Origin: CAYYYG01 sp964490875
Lineage (GTDB): Bacteria; Patescibacteriota; Microgenomatia; UBA1406; GWC2-37-13
Direction of reading: 5' to 3'
Assembly (NCBI GenBank): GCA_964490875.1
Contig: CAZBEF010000003.1
Span: 76,912-140,911 of the forward strand
Length of the DNA stretch: 64,000 nucleotides
The translations under genes and the position numbers were made by a program. Positions 56,480 through 64,000 of this stretch are shown in pieces. How positions within the stretch are numbered: the stretch's first letter is position 1; the number at the start of each line of letters is the position of its first letter. The notes beneath the pieces are model-generated. The model did not search any database. It saw nothing but the letters and a program-made list of their open reading frames with translations, and was not told where the DNA came from.

Positions 56480-57109
56480 TTGAAAAACGTAATTAATATA
56501 CTCAAAAAAACCGGAGCGATTTTGGATAAGGATCATTTTGTGGGAACCTCCGGCCGGCATTTTGACACTTACATCAACAAAGACATTCTCTACACATATC
56601 CGGTTGAATCCGCAAAAGTTGGCAAACTATTCGCCGAAAAATACAAAGACTCCAATATCGAAGTAGTAGCCGCACCGGCGCTCGGCGGAATTATCCTTTC
56701 CCAATGGGCAGCATATTATTTATCAAAACTGAAGAAAAAAACTGTTTACAGTGTGTACACCGAAAAAACCCCCGAAAAACTTCAGATCTTCACGCGCGGT
56801 TATGAAAATGTAGTCAAAGGAAGAAATGTTTTGGTTATAGAAGATCTCACCACAACAGGCGGTTCTGTTAAAAAAGTTATAGACAGCGTTCGCGCGGCTG
56901 GCGGCATAGTTGTCGAAGCGTGTGTTATGGTGAATCGCGACACAAAACTAGTTACTTCGGAATCGGTGGGCGCGCCGTTTTCGTGGCTAGGCGTTTTAGA
57001 AGTTCCTTCATACGAAGCTTCTGAATGTCCATTGTGCAAAAAAAATGTTCCGGTAAATACAAAAATCGGCCACGGGAAAAAGTTTGTTGAAGCGAAGAAA
57101 AAAATATGA
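56480..57109 (+). CDS. pyrE: Orotate phosphoribosyltransferase
   Basis: 209 aa from a TTG at 56480 (KNVINILKKTGAILDKDHFV); the upstream ATG at 56444 overlaps the previous gene by 25 bases and adds residues with no family match. Substrate-site GTSGRHFDTYINKD, AAPALGGIILSQWAAYYL and PRPP loop VLVIEDLTTTGGSVKKV fit PyrE. Converts orotate and PRPP to OMP. A C-terminal CPLCKKN segment is unusual. Confidence 0.88.
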   Translation: MKNVINILKKTGAILDKDHFVGTSGRHFDTYINKDILYTYPVESAKVGKLFAEKYKDSNIEVVAAPALGGIILSQWAAYYLSKLKKKTVYSVYTEKTPEKLQIFTRGYENVVKGRNVLVIEDLTTTGGSVKKVIDSVRAAGGIVVEACVMVNRDTKLVTSESVGAPFSWLGVLEVPSYEASECPLCKKNVPVNTKIGHGKKFVEAKKKI

Positions 57110-57594
57110 GAAAAATCGTAATCGGTATTATGGGTCCTGGCAATAAAGCAAGTGAAACAGATAAAAAAAATGCCTTTGAATTAGGTAAAATCATTGCCGA
57201 ACAGGGATGGATTCTATTAACCGGCGGTCGAACAGAAGGAGTCATGAACGAAGCCAGTCGAGGCGCAAAATCAGCCAATGGTTTAACGATTGGAATAATA
57301 CCCACCAAAGACAACGATAACACTTCACAATTCGTTGACATATCGATTATTACTGGAATGGGCAGCGCGCGGAATAATATAAATGTTTTATCTTCATACG
57401 TTGTAATCGCCTGTGGAATGGGAGCGGGTACGGCTGCGGAAGTCTCGTTAGCATTAAAAGCACGGAAACATGTTGTTTTATTAACAGATAATGAAGAAAG
57501 TAAAACATTTTTTAGTAAACTAGATCCGGATCATATTCATATATCAAGCGATTGCACGCAGGCAATTTCCATAGTAAAAAAACTGATAAAGTAA
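57106..57594 (+). CDS. SLOG/LOG-like nucleotide-binding protein (TIGR00725 type)
   Basis: A 162-aa Rossmann-like protein: IGIMGPGNKASETDKKNAFE, ILLTGGRTEGVMNEASRGAK and VIACGMGAGTAAEVSLALKA. This is the TIGR00725/SLOG fold related to LOG phosphoribohydrolases. It overlaps pyrE by 4 bases and is 4 bases from pyrF, so it belongs to the operon; a nucleotide-housekeeping role is plausible but unproven. Confidence 0.88.
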   Translation: MRKIVIGIMGPGNKASETDKKNAFELGKIIAEQGWILLTGGRTEGVMNEASRGAKSANGLTIGIIPTKDNDNTSQFVDISIITGMGSARNNINVLSSYVVIACGMGAGTAAEVSLALKARKHVVLLTDNEESKTFFSKLDPDHIHISSDCTQAISIVKKLIK

Positions 57595-57598
57595 TGGT

Positions 57599-58396
57599 AT
57601 GAAACCTCAACAAAAACTAGATTCCATAGTTCAAAAAAACAACTCCTTAGTCTGCATCGGCCTCGACAGCGAAGTGAGTAAACTCCCGAAACATTTTCAA
57701 AATAAAAAAAATGCCCAATTTGAATTCAATAAAGCAATTATCGACGCAACTCATGATTTGGTATGCGCATATAAACCAAACACCGCTTTTTACGAAGCAG
57801 TGGGCGATGAAGGAATACGCCAACTCAAACTTACCTGCGATTATATCCGGCAGAATCATCCCGGAATTTTTCTTATCATGGATGCCAAACGCGCCGACAT
57901 CGGTTCCACAAATAAAGGCTATGTTTCGTTCGTTTTCGACTGGCTCGGAGCCGACGCGGTAACACTGCATCCGTATTTAGGAGCAGAGGCAATCAAGCCA
58001 TTTTTGGAAAGAACCGATAAAGCGAGTATTATTTTGTGCCGCACTTCTAATCCGGGGGCAGGGGAGCTGCAGGATCTTATAGTAAACGATTTACCATTGT
58101 ATAAAATAGTTGCACAAAAGGTTGCAAAAGAATGGAACCAAAATGAAAATTGTTTCTTAGTTGCCGGCGCGACATATCCTCAAGAGCTTTCCGAAATCAG
58201 AAAACTTATTGGCGACATGACGCTTCTTATACCAGGAATCGGTGCACAGGGCGGTGATGTCGAGAAAACAGTAAAAGCAGGTCTGAATTCTAAAAAAGCT
58301 GGCATGATAATCAGTTCTTCACGGGGAATAATTTTTGCTGAAAATCCCAGATTAGAGACAGAAAAACTGAGAAATCTCATCAACGTATACCGGTAA
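57599..58396 (+). CDS. pyrF: Orotidine 5'-phosphate decarboxylase
   Basis: A 265-aa type 2 OMP decarboxylase. Substrate site LVCIGLDSEVSKLP, catalytic MDAKRADIGSTNKGYVSFVF (Lys-Asp array), ADAVTLHPYLGAEA and LIPGIGAQGGDVEKTVKAG. Last step to UMP; closes the pyr cluster. Confidence 0.97.
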   Translation: MKPQQKLDSIVQKNNSLVCIGLDSEVSKLPKHFQNKKNAQFEFNKAIIDATHDLVCAYKPNTAFYEAVGDEGIRQLKLTCDYIRQNHPGIFLIMDAKRADIGSTNKGYVSFVFDWLGADAVTLHPYLGAEAIKPFLERTDKASIILCRTSNPGAGELQDLIVNDLPLYKIVAQKVAKEWNQNENCFLVAGATYPQELSEIRKLIGDMTLLIPGIGAQGGDVEKTVKAGLNSKKAGMIISSSRGIIFAENPRLETEKLRNLINVYR

Positions 58397-58458
58397 TATT
58401 TGAAGTAAGCTATCTTGTAGTTTTTCCTATCAGATCAGTCCAGATTGAAAATTACTCC

Positions 58459-58486
58459 TTGATTTTTTATGTAAAAAATATATAAT
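58459..58486 (+). promoter_or_regulatory. Promoter upstream of the 290-aa orphan
   Basis: TTGATT (58459-58464) and TATAAT (58481-58486) with a 16-base spacer. A transcript from about 58493 would meet the hairpin at 58530 after some 40 bases. Confidence 0.7.
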
Positions 58487-58529
58487 GTTTTGCATCAATG
58501 TGTCAAGCGTCACAAATTGAATCTTATTG

Positions 58530-58553
58530 CCCGCTAGCATAGCGGGTTTTTTT
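58530..58553 (+). terminator. Terminator-like hairpin abutting a start codon (possible attenuator)
   Basis: CCCGCTA (58530-58536), loop GCA, TAGCGGG (58540-58546), then seven T (58547-58553), and immediately ATG at 58554. It has the form of an intrinsic terminator that would end a roughly 60-base RNA before the gene. Confidence 0.75.
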
Positions 58554-59426
58554 ATGGCTGAAAGATTTCAAGGTCAGTCTCTCATATTTTCTTCTGTGGA
58601 TGCCATGCGTGTTGTCCCGAATTTTTCAGCTGCGGGAGGCCACGAAATGCAAACGCCCCAACTTATTTCAAATGGACGTAAAGGCGAATTAGCAGAACAG
58701 GTGGGAATTCCTCATTTATTACCTCATAAAGATGTTCTTAAATTTTCGGCGGATGAAGAAGATAGGTTTACAGAAGAAACAGGAGGCGGCCCGTATGGTA
58801 AGTTATATCCTGAATATAATGGAATAAAATTGAATAGGACATTTCCTGTAGAAGCAGCCAGACTAAAGTCAGAATCGATATTAAGATATTTTAGACAGAA
58901 TAGAAATAGTGATCATGGCATCCCTCCAGTTTTTATGACACAGGACATAGCATGCTCTGTTTTTGCAGGAGGGGAGTGGTATGTTTTTCATAAACCGGCA
59001 ACTCAAAAAGACTGTGAAGAACAAACGAAGCTTTTTATGATGGCGGCTGAAACAGATGGAATTATTGCATATCATGCAGGAATAAGTGTTGCTCATCTTG
59101 GATCTCAAAGCATCAGAAAAATGTATGGTGTAGAAACGATTCTCGGCCCTATTAGAAAAGATTTTAGCCCAGAGAAAATCATAGCTATTCAGAGAAAATT
59201 TCCCCAAGTAACTGCCGGTTTGGATGTAACTCAGGTACTAGAACAATTAGTAGAACCAAATTCAACAATTTCCATTGCACTAAATGAATATAATCCAGAT
59301 AAAACAGGACGAATTGTTAGTGGAACAGTTATGCTGCCGGATAGAACGGATCGAAGCAGTGCTGCTAACTCAAGTGAGATTCTACACAAAATAGCTAGAA
59401 TAAATCATGGTTTCGAATTTACCTAA
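58554..59426 (+). CDS. Orphan protein (possible Maf-like fold)
   Basis: 290 aa from MAERFQGQSLIFSSVDAM; the upstream in-frame ATG at 58527 lies before the terminator hairpin. The central stretch TQDIACSVFAGGEWYVFHKP followed by DGIIAYHAGISVAHLGS loosely recalls Maf nucleotide pyrophosphatases (DTVV, KP, then an alternating strand), but the N-terminal SxSPRR motif is absent. I do not assign a function. No signal peptide. AT-rich codons. Confidence 0.6.
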   Translation: MAERFQGQSLIFSSVDAMRVVPNFSAAGGHEMQTPQLISNGRKGELAEQVGIPHLLPHKDVLKFSADEEDRFTEETGGGPYGKLYPEYNGIKLNRTFPVEAARLKSESILRYFRQNRNSDHGIPPVFMTQDIACSVFAGGEWYVFHKPATQKDCEEQTKLFMMAAETDGIIAYHAGISVAHLGSQSIRKMYGVETILGPIRKDFSPEKIIAIQRKFPQVTAGLDVTQVLEQLVEPNSTISIALNEYNPDKTGRIVSGTVMLPDRTDRSSAANSSEILHKIARINHGFEFT

Positions 59427-59468
59427 ATTCATTAGAAAATTTAAAGAATATCTGCATATAATAAAATC

Positions 59469-60515
59469 ATGTCTCCATTTTATGAAAATATTTTTCTCCT
59501 GCTCGGGACGATAATCGGAGCAGGTATTTTTTCGCTGCCAATTGCTCTTAAACAAACCGGCTGGTTGTTCTTCCTCTTTACTATTACCGGACTATCACTA
59601 CTTCTCGCACAGACCGATTCTTTATTCCGTGAAATTGTCGAATCGATTCCCGAAAAACACCAGCTGCCTGGATACGCAAAAATAATTCTTGGCGATAAAA
59701 TCAGTAAACTTTCTACATTTTTATTACTGGTTTCAACATTCGGCGCGCTGCTGGCATATCTTATTATCGGCGGTGATTTTCTGGGGAATGTCCTTCAGAT
59801 TTCTTCCTGGTACGGAAGTATCATCTTCTTCGTAGCCATTTTTTTAATTACTTTTTTTGCCGGCAAAAAGATAGAGGAGTTCGATGTTCTTTTTACCGTT
59901 ATAAAAATTGTGCTGATTGTTGGAATTATAGTATCGTGCCTTGGCCCGCTTACCGGATTTGCGATTCGTTTTATTCCGGCGGTGGGGAATAATCCACTTG
60001 GCGGCTACGGCTCCATTCTGTTTGCCTTAACGGGCATTTCTATAATTCCAGAATTAAAAAAAACCAAACATATTCATAAATCCATTCTTATCGCAGAAAT
60101 CATTGTGCTAGTTTTTTATCTCTTATTTTCTGTCATGTTGTATCCATATCTTTCGGCCGATTCATTTGTTTTCAAAAGTCTATTATTCGATATCACCGGC
60201 GTTTTTACCATTCTTAGTCCGTATCTGATGCTTTCGATGGTGGGCAATGATCTGTTAGTAAAAGATTTAAAAGTGAACAAAAATCATTCATATATCATGA
60301 TGCTTGGCATTCCAATATTATTATTTCTCGTCGGATTCACCAGTTTTATGAATGTTATTTCATTTACCGGCGGCGTTTTTCTGGGAAGCATGGTTTTGAT
60401 TGTTACGTTTATGTATAAAAAAAAGTTTCCCCATAAACATACTCTTGTTATTCCGATCATTCAAATTGTCTTTATAATCGGCGTAATTTTGGAAATATGG
60501 CAGTTTGTTTTCTAG
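59469..60515 (+). CDS. Amino-acid permease (aromatic amino-acid/HAAAP type)
   Basis: A 348-aa, roughly 10-11 TM transporter of the APC superfamily. The N-terminal signature FLLLGTIIGAGIFSLPIALK (unwound helix 1) and GGYGSILFALTGISIIPELK (helix 6) are typical of the tryptophan/tyrosine permease group. The substrate is not certain. TATAAT at 59457-59462 lies 6 bases before the ATG. Confidence 0.9.
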   Translation: MSPFYENIFLLLGTIIGAGIFSLPIALKQTGWLFFLFTITGLSLLLAQTDSLFREIVESIPEKHQLPGYAKIILGDKISKLSTFLLLVSTFGALLAYLIIGGDFLGNVLQISSWYGSIIFFVAIFLITFFAGKKIEEFDVLFTVIKIVLIVGIIVSCLGPLTGFAIRFIPAVGNNPLGGYGSILFALTGISIIPELKKTKHIHKSILIAEIIVLVFYLLFSVMLYPYLSADSFVFKSLLFDITGVFTILSPYLMLSMVGNDLLVKDLKVNKNHSYIMMLGIPILLFLVGFTSFMNVISFTGGVFLGSMVLIVTFMYKKKFPHKHTLVIPIIQIVFIIGVILEIWQFVF

Positions 60516-60559
60516 TCTCGGATGAAAATTATACGTATTTTTGATACAATGTAAGAATC

Positions 60560-62044
60560 ATGAAGAAAACGGCTCTTGAGATAATTGCCACTCTTCCTAA
60601 AGTAACATACGCCGACGTACGCATCGTTCAAAAAGATTCAGAGCGAATCGCAACCAAAGATGGAGTTGTTGAAGCCCTTGAATCTTCTTCTTCACAAGGG
60701 TACGGCATTCGTATTTTATATGAAGGAGCCTGGGGATTTGCCGCCTCCTACGATTTCTCAAAAAAAGGAATTGAGAAGACTATTAAAAGCGCTTTCAACA
60801 TCGCAAAATCTACTTCTGCATATACCGATGAAGTGATCTCATTTCCTACGGAAGAACCAGTCAAAGATTCATACAAAAATAATATTAAAGAAGATCCATT
60901 CAAAATTTCGATAGACGATAAAATAGCCTTGCTTCTTAAGGCCGATAAAGCACAACGAGTCCACAAAGATATCGCCATTTCACAAACTCATTTTTCCGCC
61001 CACCGCGAACAGAAAGTATTTGCTTCAACAAACGGCAGCCTTATAGATCAGGATATTATCTGGACCGGTGTAGGTATAGAAGCTTCGGCTGTGGGCAACA
61101 ATGATTTTCAGAATAGATCATATCCAAATTCACACGGAGGACAGTTTGCCACAAAAGGATACGAACTTGTGCGCGAGCTTGATATTGTCGGCAATGCGCC
61201 AAGAGTAGGGGAGGAAGCTGCTGCATTACTCACAGCGCCGTTATGTCCATCCGGTGAGTACGACATCATCCTCGACAGCAATCAATTAGGACTTCAGATT
61301 CATGAAAGCTGCGGCCATGCCGTCGAGTTAGACCGCGTTCTTGGGTATGAAGCATCGTATGCCGGAACCAGTTTCTTAACTCCGGAAAAATTATGGAACT
61401 TTAAATATGGCTCAAACATCGTCAATCTTACTGCAGACGCTACAATTCCGGGCGGCTTAGGCACTTTTGGTTACGATGATGAAGGCGTTCCGGCCAGCCG
61501 CACGTATCTTGTGAAAAACGGATTATTCAACGATTATATTACCTCGCGCGAAACAGCGGCTAAACTTCATAAAATTAATCCCGAATATAGAAATATCAGT
61601 AATGGTACCATGCGGGCAATGTCATCGAATCGTATTCCGTTAATCCGCATGACGAATATAAATCTAGAACCTGGAGACAATGGCGATTCAGGAAAAGCAT
61701 GGAAACTGAAAGATCTTATCGCCGATACGAAAAAAGGAATCTTTATGTCTACCAACCGCTCATGGAGCATCGACGACCGCCGGCTTAATTTCCAATTCGG
61801 TACTGAAATCGGATGGGAAATTAAAAACGGCAAGAAAATAAGAATGGTGAAAAACCCAACCTATCAGGGGATGACGCCGCAGTTTTGGAATAGCTGCGAT
61901 GCAATCTGCGGCCGCGATGAATGGACTGTGTGGGGGACGCCAAACTGCGGCAAAGGACAGCCGTCGCAGGTTATTCATACCGGCCACGGCGCCTCGCCAA
62001 CACGGTTTAGAAATGTAAAAGTGGGAGTTGTTAAGGTGTGGTAA
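60560..62044 (+). CDS. tldD: TldD metalloprotease subunit
   Basis: A 494-aa protein. The zinc motif is in LQIHESCGHAVELDRVLGYE (HExxxH), followed by TIPGGLGTFGYDDEGVPASR. TldD partners with TldE/PmbA; in E. coli the pair processes microcin precursors and degrades CcdA. It has TACAAT 9 bases before the ATG, and pmbA follows after a 124-base repeat-filled gap. Confidence 0.95.
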   Translation: MKKTALEIIATLPKVTYADVRIVQKDSERIATKDGVVEALESSSSQGYGIRILYEGAWGFAASYDFSKKGIEKTIKSAFNIAKSTSAYTDEVISFPTEEPVKDSYKNNIKEDPFKISIDDKIALLLKADKAQRVHKDIAISQTHFSAHREQKVFASTNGSLIDQDIIWTGVGIEASAVGNNDFQNRSYPNSHGGQFATKGYELVRELDIVGNAPRVGEEAAALLTAPLCPSGEYDIILDSNQLGLQIHESCGHAVELDRVLGYEASYAGTSFLTPEKLWNFKYGSNIVNLTADATIPGGLGTFGYDDEGVPASRTYLVKNGLFNDYITSRETAAKLHKINPEYRNISNGTMRAMSSNRIPLIRMTNINLEPGDNGDSGKAWKLKDLIADTKKGIFMSTNRSWSIDDRRLNFQFGTEIGWEIKNGKKIRMVKNPTYQGMTPQFWNSCDAICGRDEWTVWGTPNCGKGQPSQVIHTGHGASPTRFRNVKVGVVKVW

Positions 62045-62158
62045 AACACCTCCCCCCGCCATTGGCGGGGTACTCCTCTTGAAAGAGGAGAGAATTTCCC
62101 CTCTTTTAAGAGGGGTGTCCCGATCCTCGACGAAGTCGGGATCGCGGACGGGGTGTTT
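62044..62158. repeat. Double-hairpin element R5: two arms back to back
   Basis: The first arm (62044-62094) runs inner-to-outer: AACACCTCC, CCCCGCCATTGGCGGGG, CTCCTCTTGAAAGAGGAG. The second arm (62096-62158) runs outer-to-inner: TTCCCCTCTTTTAAGAGGGG, a long TCCCGATCC...GGGATCGCGGA hairpin, then CGGGGTGTTT. So outer ends meet in the middle, opposite to R1-R4. Confidence 0.85.
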
Positions 62159-62168
62159 ATAAAATAAT

Positions 62169-63518
62169 ATGTTAGGAGAAAAAAAATTAAAACAAATCGC
62201 CGAAAAAATTCTGAAGATCTCAAAAGCAAATGAGACCGAAGTACTTTTATTTGTCTCAGAAAACGGCTTAACTCGGTTTGCCAATTCCGAAATTCACCAG
62301 AATATGGCCTGGGATGACATCGCAGTCTCAGTCCGCGTTATTGTCGGCAAGAATATCGGCGTTGCTTCTATCGGCGGGCGCGACGTGCTCGATAAACCTT
62401 TTGCTCTAGAACAAATGGTCCGCCAGGCAGAAAAGCTCGCTTCATTTCAGAAAGATGATCCTCATTTCGTTTCCTTGCCAAAAAAAGAAAAAATTCCTGT
62501 CGTAAAAAACGAAGCGCTGCGTGTTAGTGAAAAAGAACGAGCGCAAGCAGTTCATACTATTATTAAAAAAGCGAAAGCTAAAAAAATCACTGCTTCAGGC
62601 GCTTATAACAGTGTTGTTTCAGAACTTGCCATTGCCAACTCCCACGGCGTCTGGACATATCATGTAAGCGGCGCCTCCGACCTTTCAACAATTTTGCTCG
62701 GTGCAACATCAACAGGTTTTGGATCTGCTGTAGGCCGGGATTCTTCCGAAATTAATGCCGGAAAAGTCGCCGATTCGGCAATTGCAAAAATAGAGAAAGG
62801 CGCCAATCCGCAGTCTGTTCAACCAGGGGAGTGGGATGTAATCTTAGAACCGCAGGCAGTAAATGAAATGATGGTCTTTTTTTCGCTGTATGGACCGAAT
62901 GCCCGGATTTATCATGAACAGGCAAGTTTTTTATCCGGCAAACTTGGGCAGAAAGTCGCCGGCGATAATATCACAGTCATCGACGATCCATTAAATCCGA
63001 AAGCTTTTCCAATGCCGTTTGATTTCGAAGGCGCGCCCAAAATGAAGGTTGAGATAATAAAAAATGGCATTCTCAAAAATCTCGTGTACGACTCATATCA
63101 TGCCAACAGATATCATGCAAAAAATACCGGCCATGCGCTGCCCGCGCCAAACACATACGGACCGATTCCTACTCATCTTGCATTTGAACCGGGCAAAAAA
63201 TCATACAAAGATATGATCAAAGGAGTTAAAAGGGGACTATTGGTTACCAGACTATGGTATGTTCGGGTTCTCAATCCAAAATCTCTTTCGGTTACTGGTA
63301 TGACGCGCGATGGATTATTCTTAATAGAAGATGGTAAAATTGTACGCGGAGTTAAAAATCTCCGATTCAACCAAAGTATTCCTGCAGCGCTGAATAATGT
63401 GGTAGATGTCAGCCGTGAATTATTTCCTCTCTCCAGCTTTGAACTGGAAATGGGGATAAACAGAATGCCGTATTTGCATATTAAAAATTGGAATTTCACC
63501 AGCGAAACAGTGTTTTAA
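62169..63518 (+). CDS. pmbA: TldE/PmbA subunit
   Basis: A 449-aa homologue of TldD without the zinc site (the HExxxH region reads VNEMMVFFSLYGP). N-terminal ANETEVLLFVSENGLTRFAN and GASDLSTILLGATSTGFGSA, C-terminal MGINRMPYLHIKNWNF fit PmbA. It forms the TldD/E heterodimer that feeds unfolded peptides into the protease chamber. Confidence 0.95.
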   Translation: MLGEKKLKQIAEKILKISKANETEVLLFVSENGLTRFANSEIHQNMAWDDIAVSVRVIVGKNIGVASIGGRDVLDKPFALEQMVRQAEKLASFQKDDPHFVSLPKKEKIPVVKNEALRVSEKERAQAVHTIIKKAKAKKITASGAYNSVVSELAIANSHGVWTYHVSGASDLSTILLGATSTGFGSAVGRDSSEINAGKVADSAIAKIEKGANPQSVQPGEWDVILEPQAVNEMMVFFSLYGPNARIYHEQASFLSGKLGQKVAGDNITVIDDPLNPKAFPMPFDFEGAPKMKVEIIKNGILKNLVYDSYHANRYHAKNTGHALPAPNTYGPIPTHLAFEPGKKSYKDMIKGVKRGLLVTRLWYVRVLNPKSLSVTGMTRDGLFLIEDGKIVRGVKNLRFNQSIPAALNNVVDVSRELFPLSSFELEMGINRMPYLHIKNWNFTSETVF

Positions 63519-63527
63519 CACTGGTTT

Positions 63528-63606
63528 GTCATTCTGAGCGATTAGCGAAGAATCTATTTAATAAACTCTGGATCCTTCTCCCGATTGCTATCGGGATCAG
63601 GATGAC
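63528..63606. repeat. GTCAT-type palindromic repeat
   Basis: GTCATTCTGAGCGATTAGCG at one end and CGGGATCAGGATGAC at the other. Fills most of the gap between pmbA and the CBS gene. Confidence 0.7.
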
Positions 63607-63648
63607 ATTGATCTGTAATTGATATAATTAAAAATTGAAAAGAAATAT

Positions 63649-64000
63649 ATGAAACTCTCAGAAATATTTAAAACAGAAGGAATCATCACCGTCTCTCCCG
63701 AAGATACACTCACTCATGCAATCGGACAGCTTTCTTCTTCACACGATGCAGCATTTGTGGTGGATGACAAAGAGAATCTTCTCGGTGTCATTAATCCATA
63801 TCACTGTCTTATCAATAATTCATTCCCGGGAAATGCAAAAGTGCTTCACTGTCTTATGAAGCCTCCAAAAGTTTCATTAGACACACCAATCGGCGAAGTG
63901 GCACGTTTAATGGGGGAATCCAAAATTCATTATCTGCCAATTTATGATGAACACAAAAAGTTTGTCGGAATCATAAGCGCCCGGAGAATTCTTACCCATA
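63649..64000 (+). CDS. CBS-domain protein, N-terminal part
   Basis: Starts MKLSEIFKTEGIITVSPEDT; 117 codons before the right edge. Two CBS motifs are visible: TLTHAIGQLSSSHDAAFVV with NLLGVINPY, and MKPPKVSLDTPIGEVARLMG with FVGIISARRIL. This pair would form one Bateman module that binds an adenine nucleotide. What is fused downstream cannot be seen. A TATAAT box lies at about 63622, leaving a leader of some 20 bases. Confidence 0.88.
   Translation, partial: MKLSEIFKTEGIITVSPEDTLTHAIGQLSSSHDAAFVVDDKENLLGVINPYHCLINNSFPGNAKVLHCLMKPPKVSLDTPIGEVARLMGESKIHYLPIYDEHKKFVGIISARRILTH

Overview
The window looks like a chromosomal segment of a small-genome, AT-leaning bacterium using the standard code. 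The most likely placement is the Patescibacteria (CPR), probably a Microgenomates-type lineage. The clues are a secreted Cys-rich protein with Pro-Thr spacers and a dockerin-like C-terminus, several other secreted proteins with the same TPTPT-type stalks, stand-alone VirB2-like and VirD4-like genes without a full secretion operon, many short lineage-specific membrane proteins, and very short or absent mRNA leaders. This placement is an inference; no rRNA or ribosomal protein gene is present to fix it.

Layout. 0-7 kb: pflB (cut by the left edge), a sensor histidine kinase divergent from an 8-TM protein/response regulator pair, an alpha/beta hydrolase, a class A beta-lactamase-like serine hydrolase and a kinase-like orphan. 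7-10 kb: remains of a second beta-lactamase-like gene, tiny membrane proteins and the Kup potassium transporter. 10-17 kb: a membrane-anchored winged-helix regulator, the 709-aa repeat/dockerin surface protein, dienelactone hydrolase, a response regulator, a GH15-like protein and another surface protein. 17-23 kb: DUF763 flanked by two coiled-coil paralogues that share a promoter, then two lytic-transglycosylase-like proteins and an inositol monophosphatase. 23-28 kb: GH43-like propeller, PEBP, phosphoglycerate-mutase-like, hpt, an M41-like peptidase and a candidate structured RNA ahead of a 50-aa protein. 28-35 kb: VirB2-like protein, M64-like peptidase, SRPBCC, response regulator, YtxH and VirD4-like ATPase, then an intergenic region with a CIRCE site and two DnaA boxes. 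35-43 kb: TrmH-like methyltransferase, tRNA-Thr, hsp20 with a CIRCE-like operator, MBL hydrolase, dnaB, a copper-type fusion protein, tRNA-Leu, dcd and a cysteine-triad orphan. 43-58.4 kb: pyrG (reverse), two orphans, then a nearly complete de novo pyrimidine cluster pyrB-carA-(DUF559)-carB-pyrC-pyrD-pyrK-(PRTase-like)-pyrE-(SLOG)-pyrF. 58.5-64 kb: an orphan with a terminator abutting its start codon, an amino-acid permease, tldD, pmbA/tldE and a CBS-domain protein cut by the right edge.

How the genes work together. pyrB to pyrF would take bicarbonate, glutamine and aspartate to UMP, pyrG makes CTP and dcd trims dCTP. hpt and two further PRTase-type genes point to salvage. pflB suggests fermentation of pyruvate to acetyl-CoA and formate.

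The most unusual feature is a family of double-hairpin repeats that colonises the pyrimidine region. One pair flanks a DUF559 endonuclease gene, two copies lie in frame inside carB, one lies between pyrB and carA, and back-to-back arms lie between tldD and pmbA. I interpret this as an endonuclease-associated palindromic mobile element with non-autonomous derivatives. A second general feature is that at least 15 genes have a -10 hexamer only 6-8 bases before the start codon, implying leaderless mRNAs.
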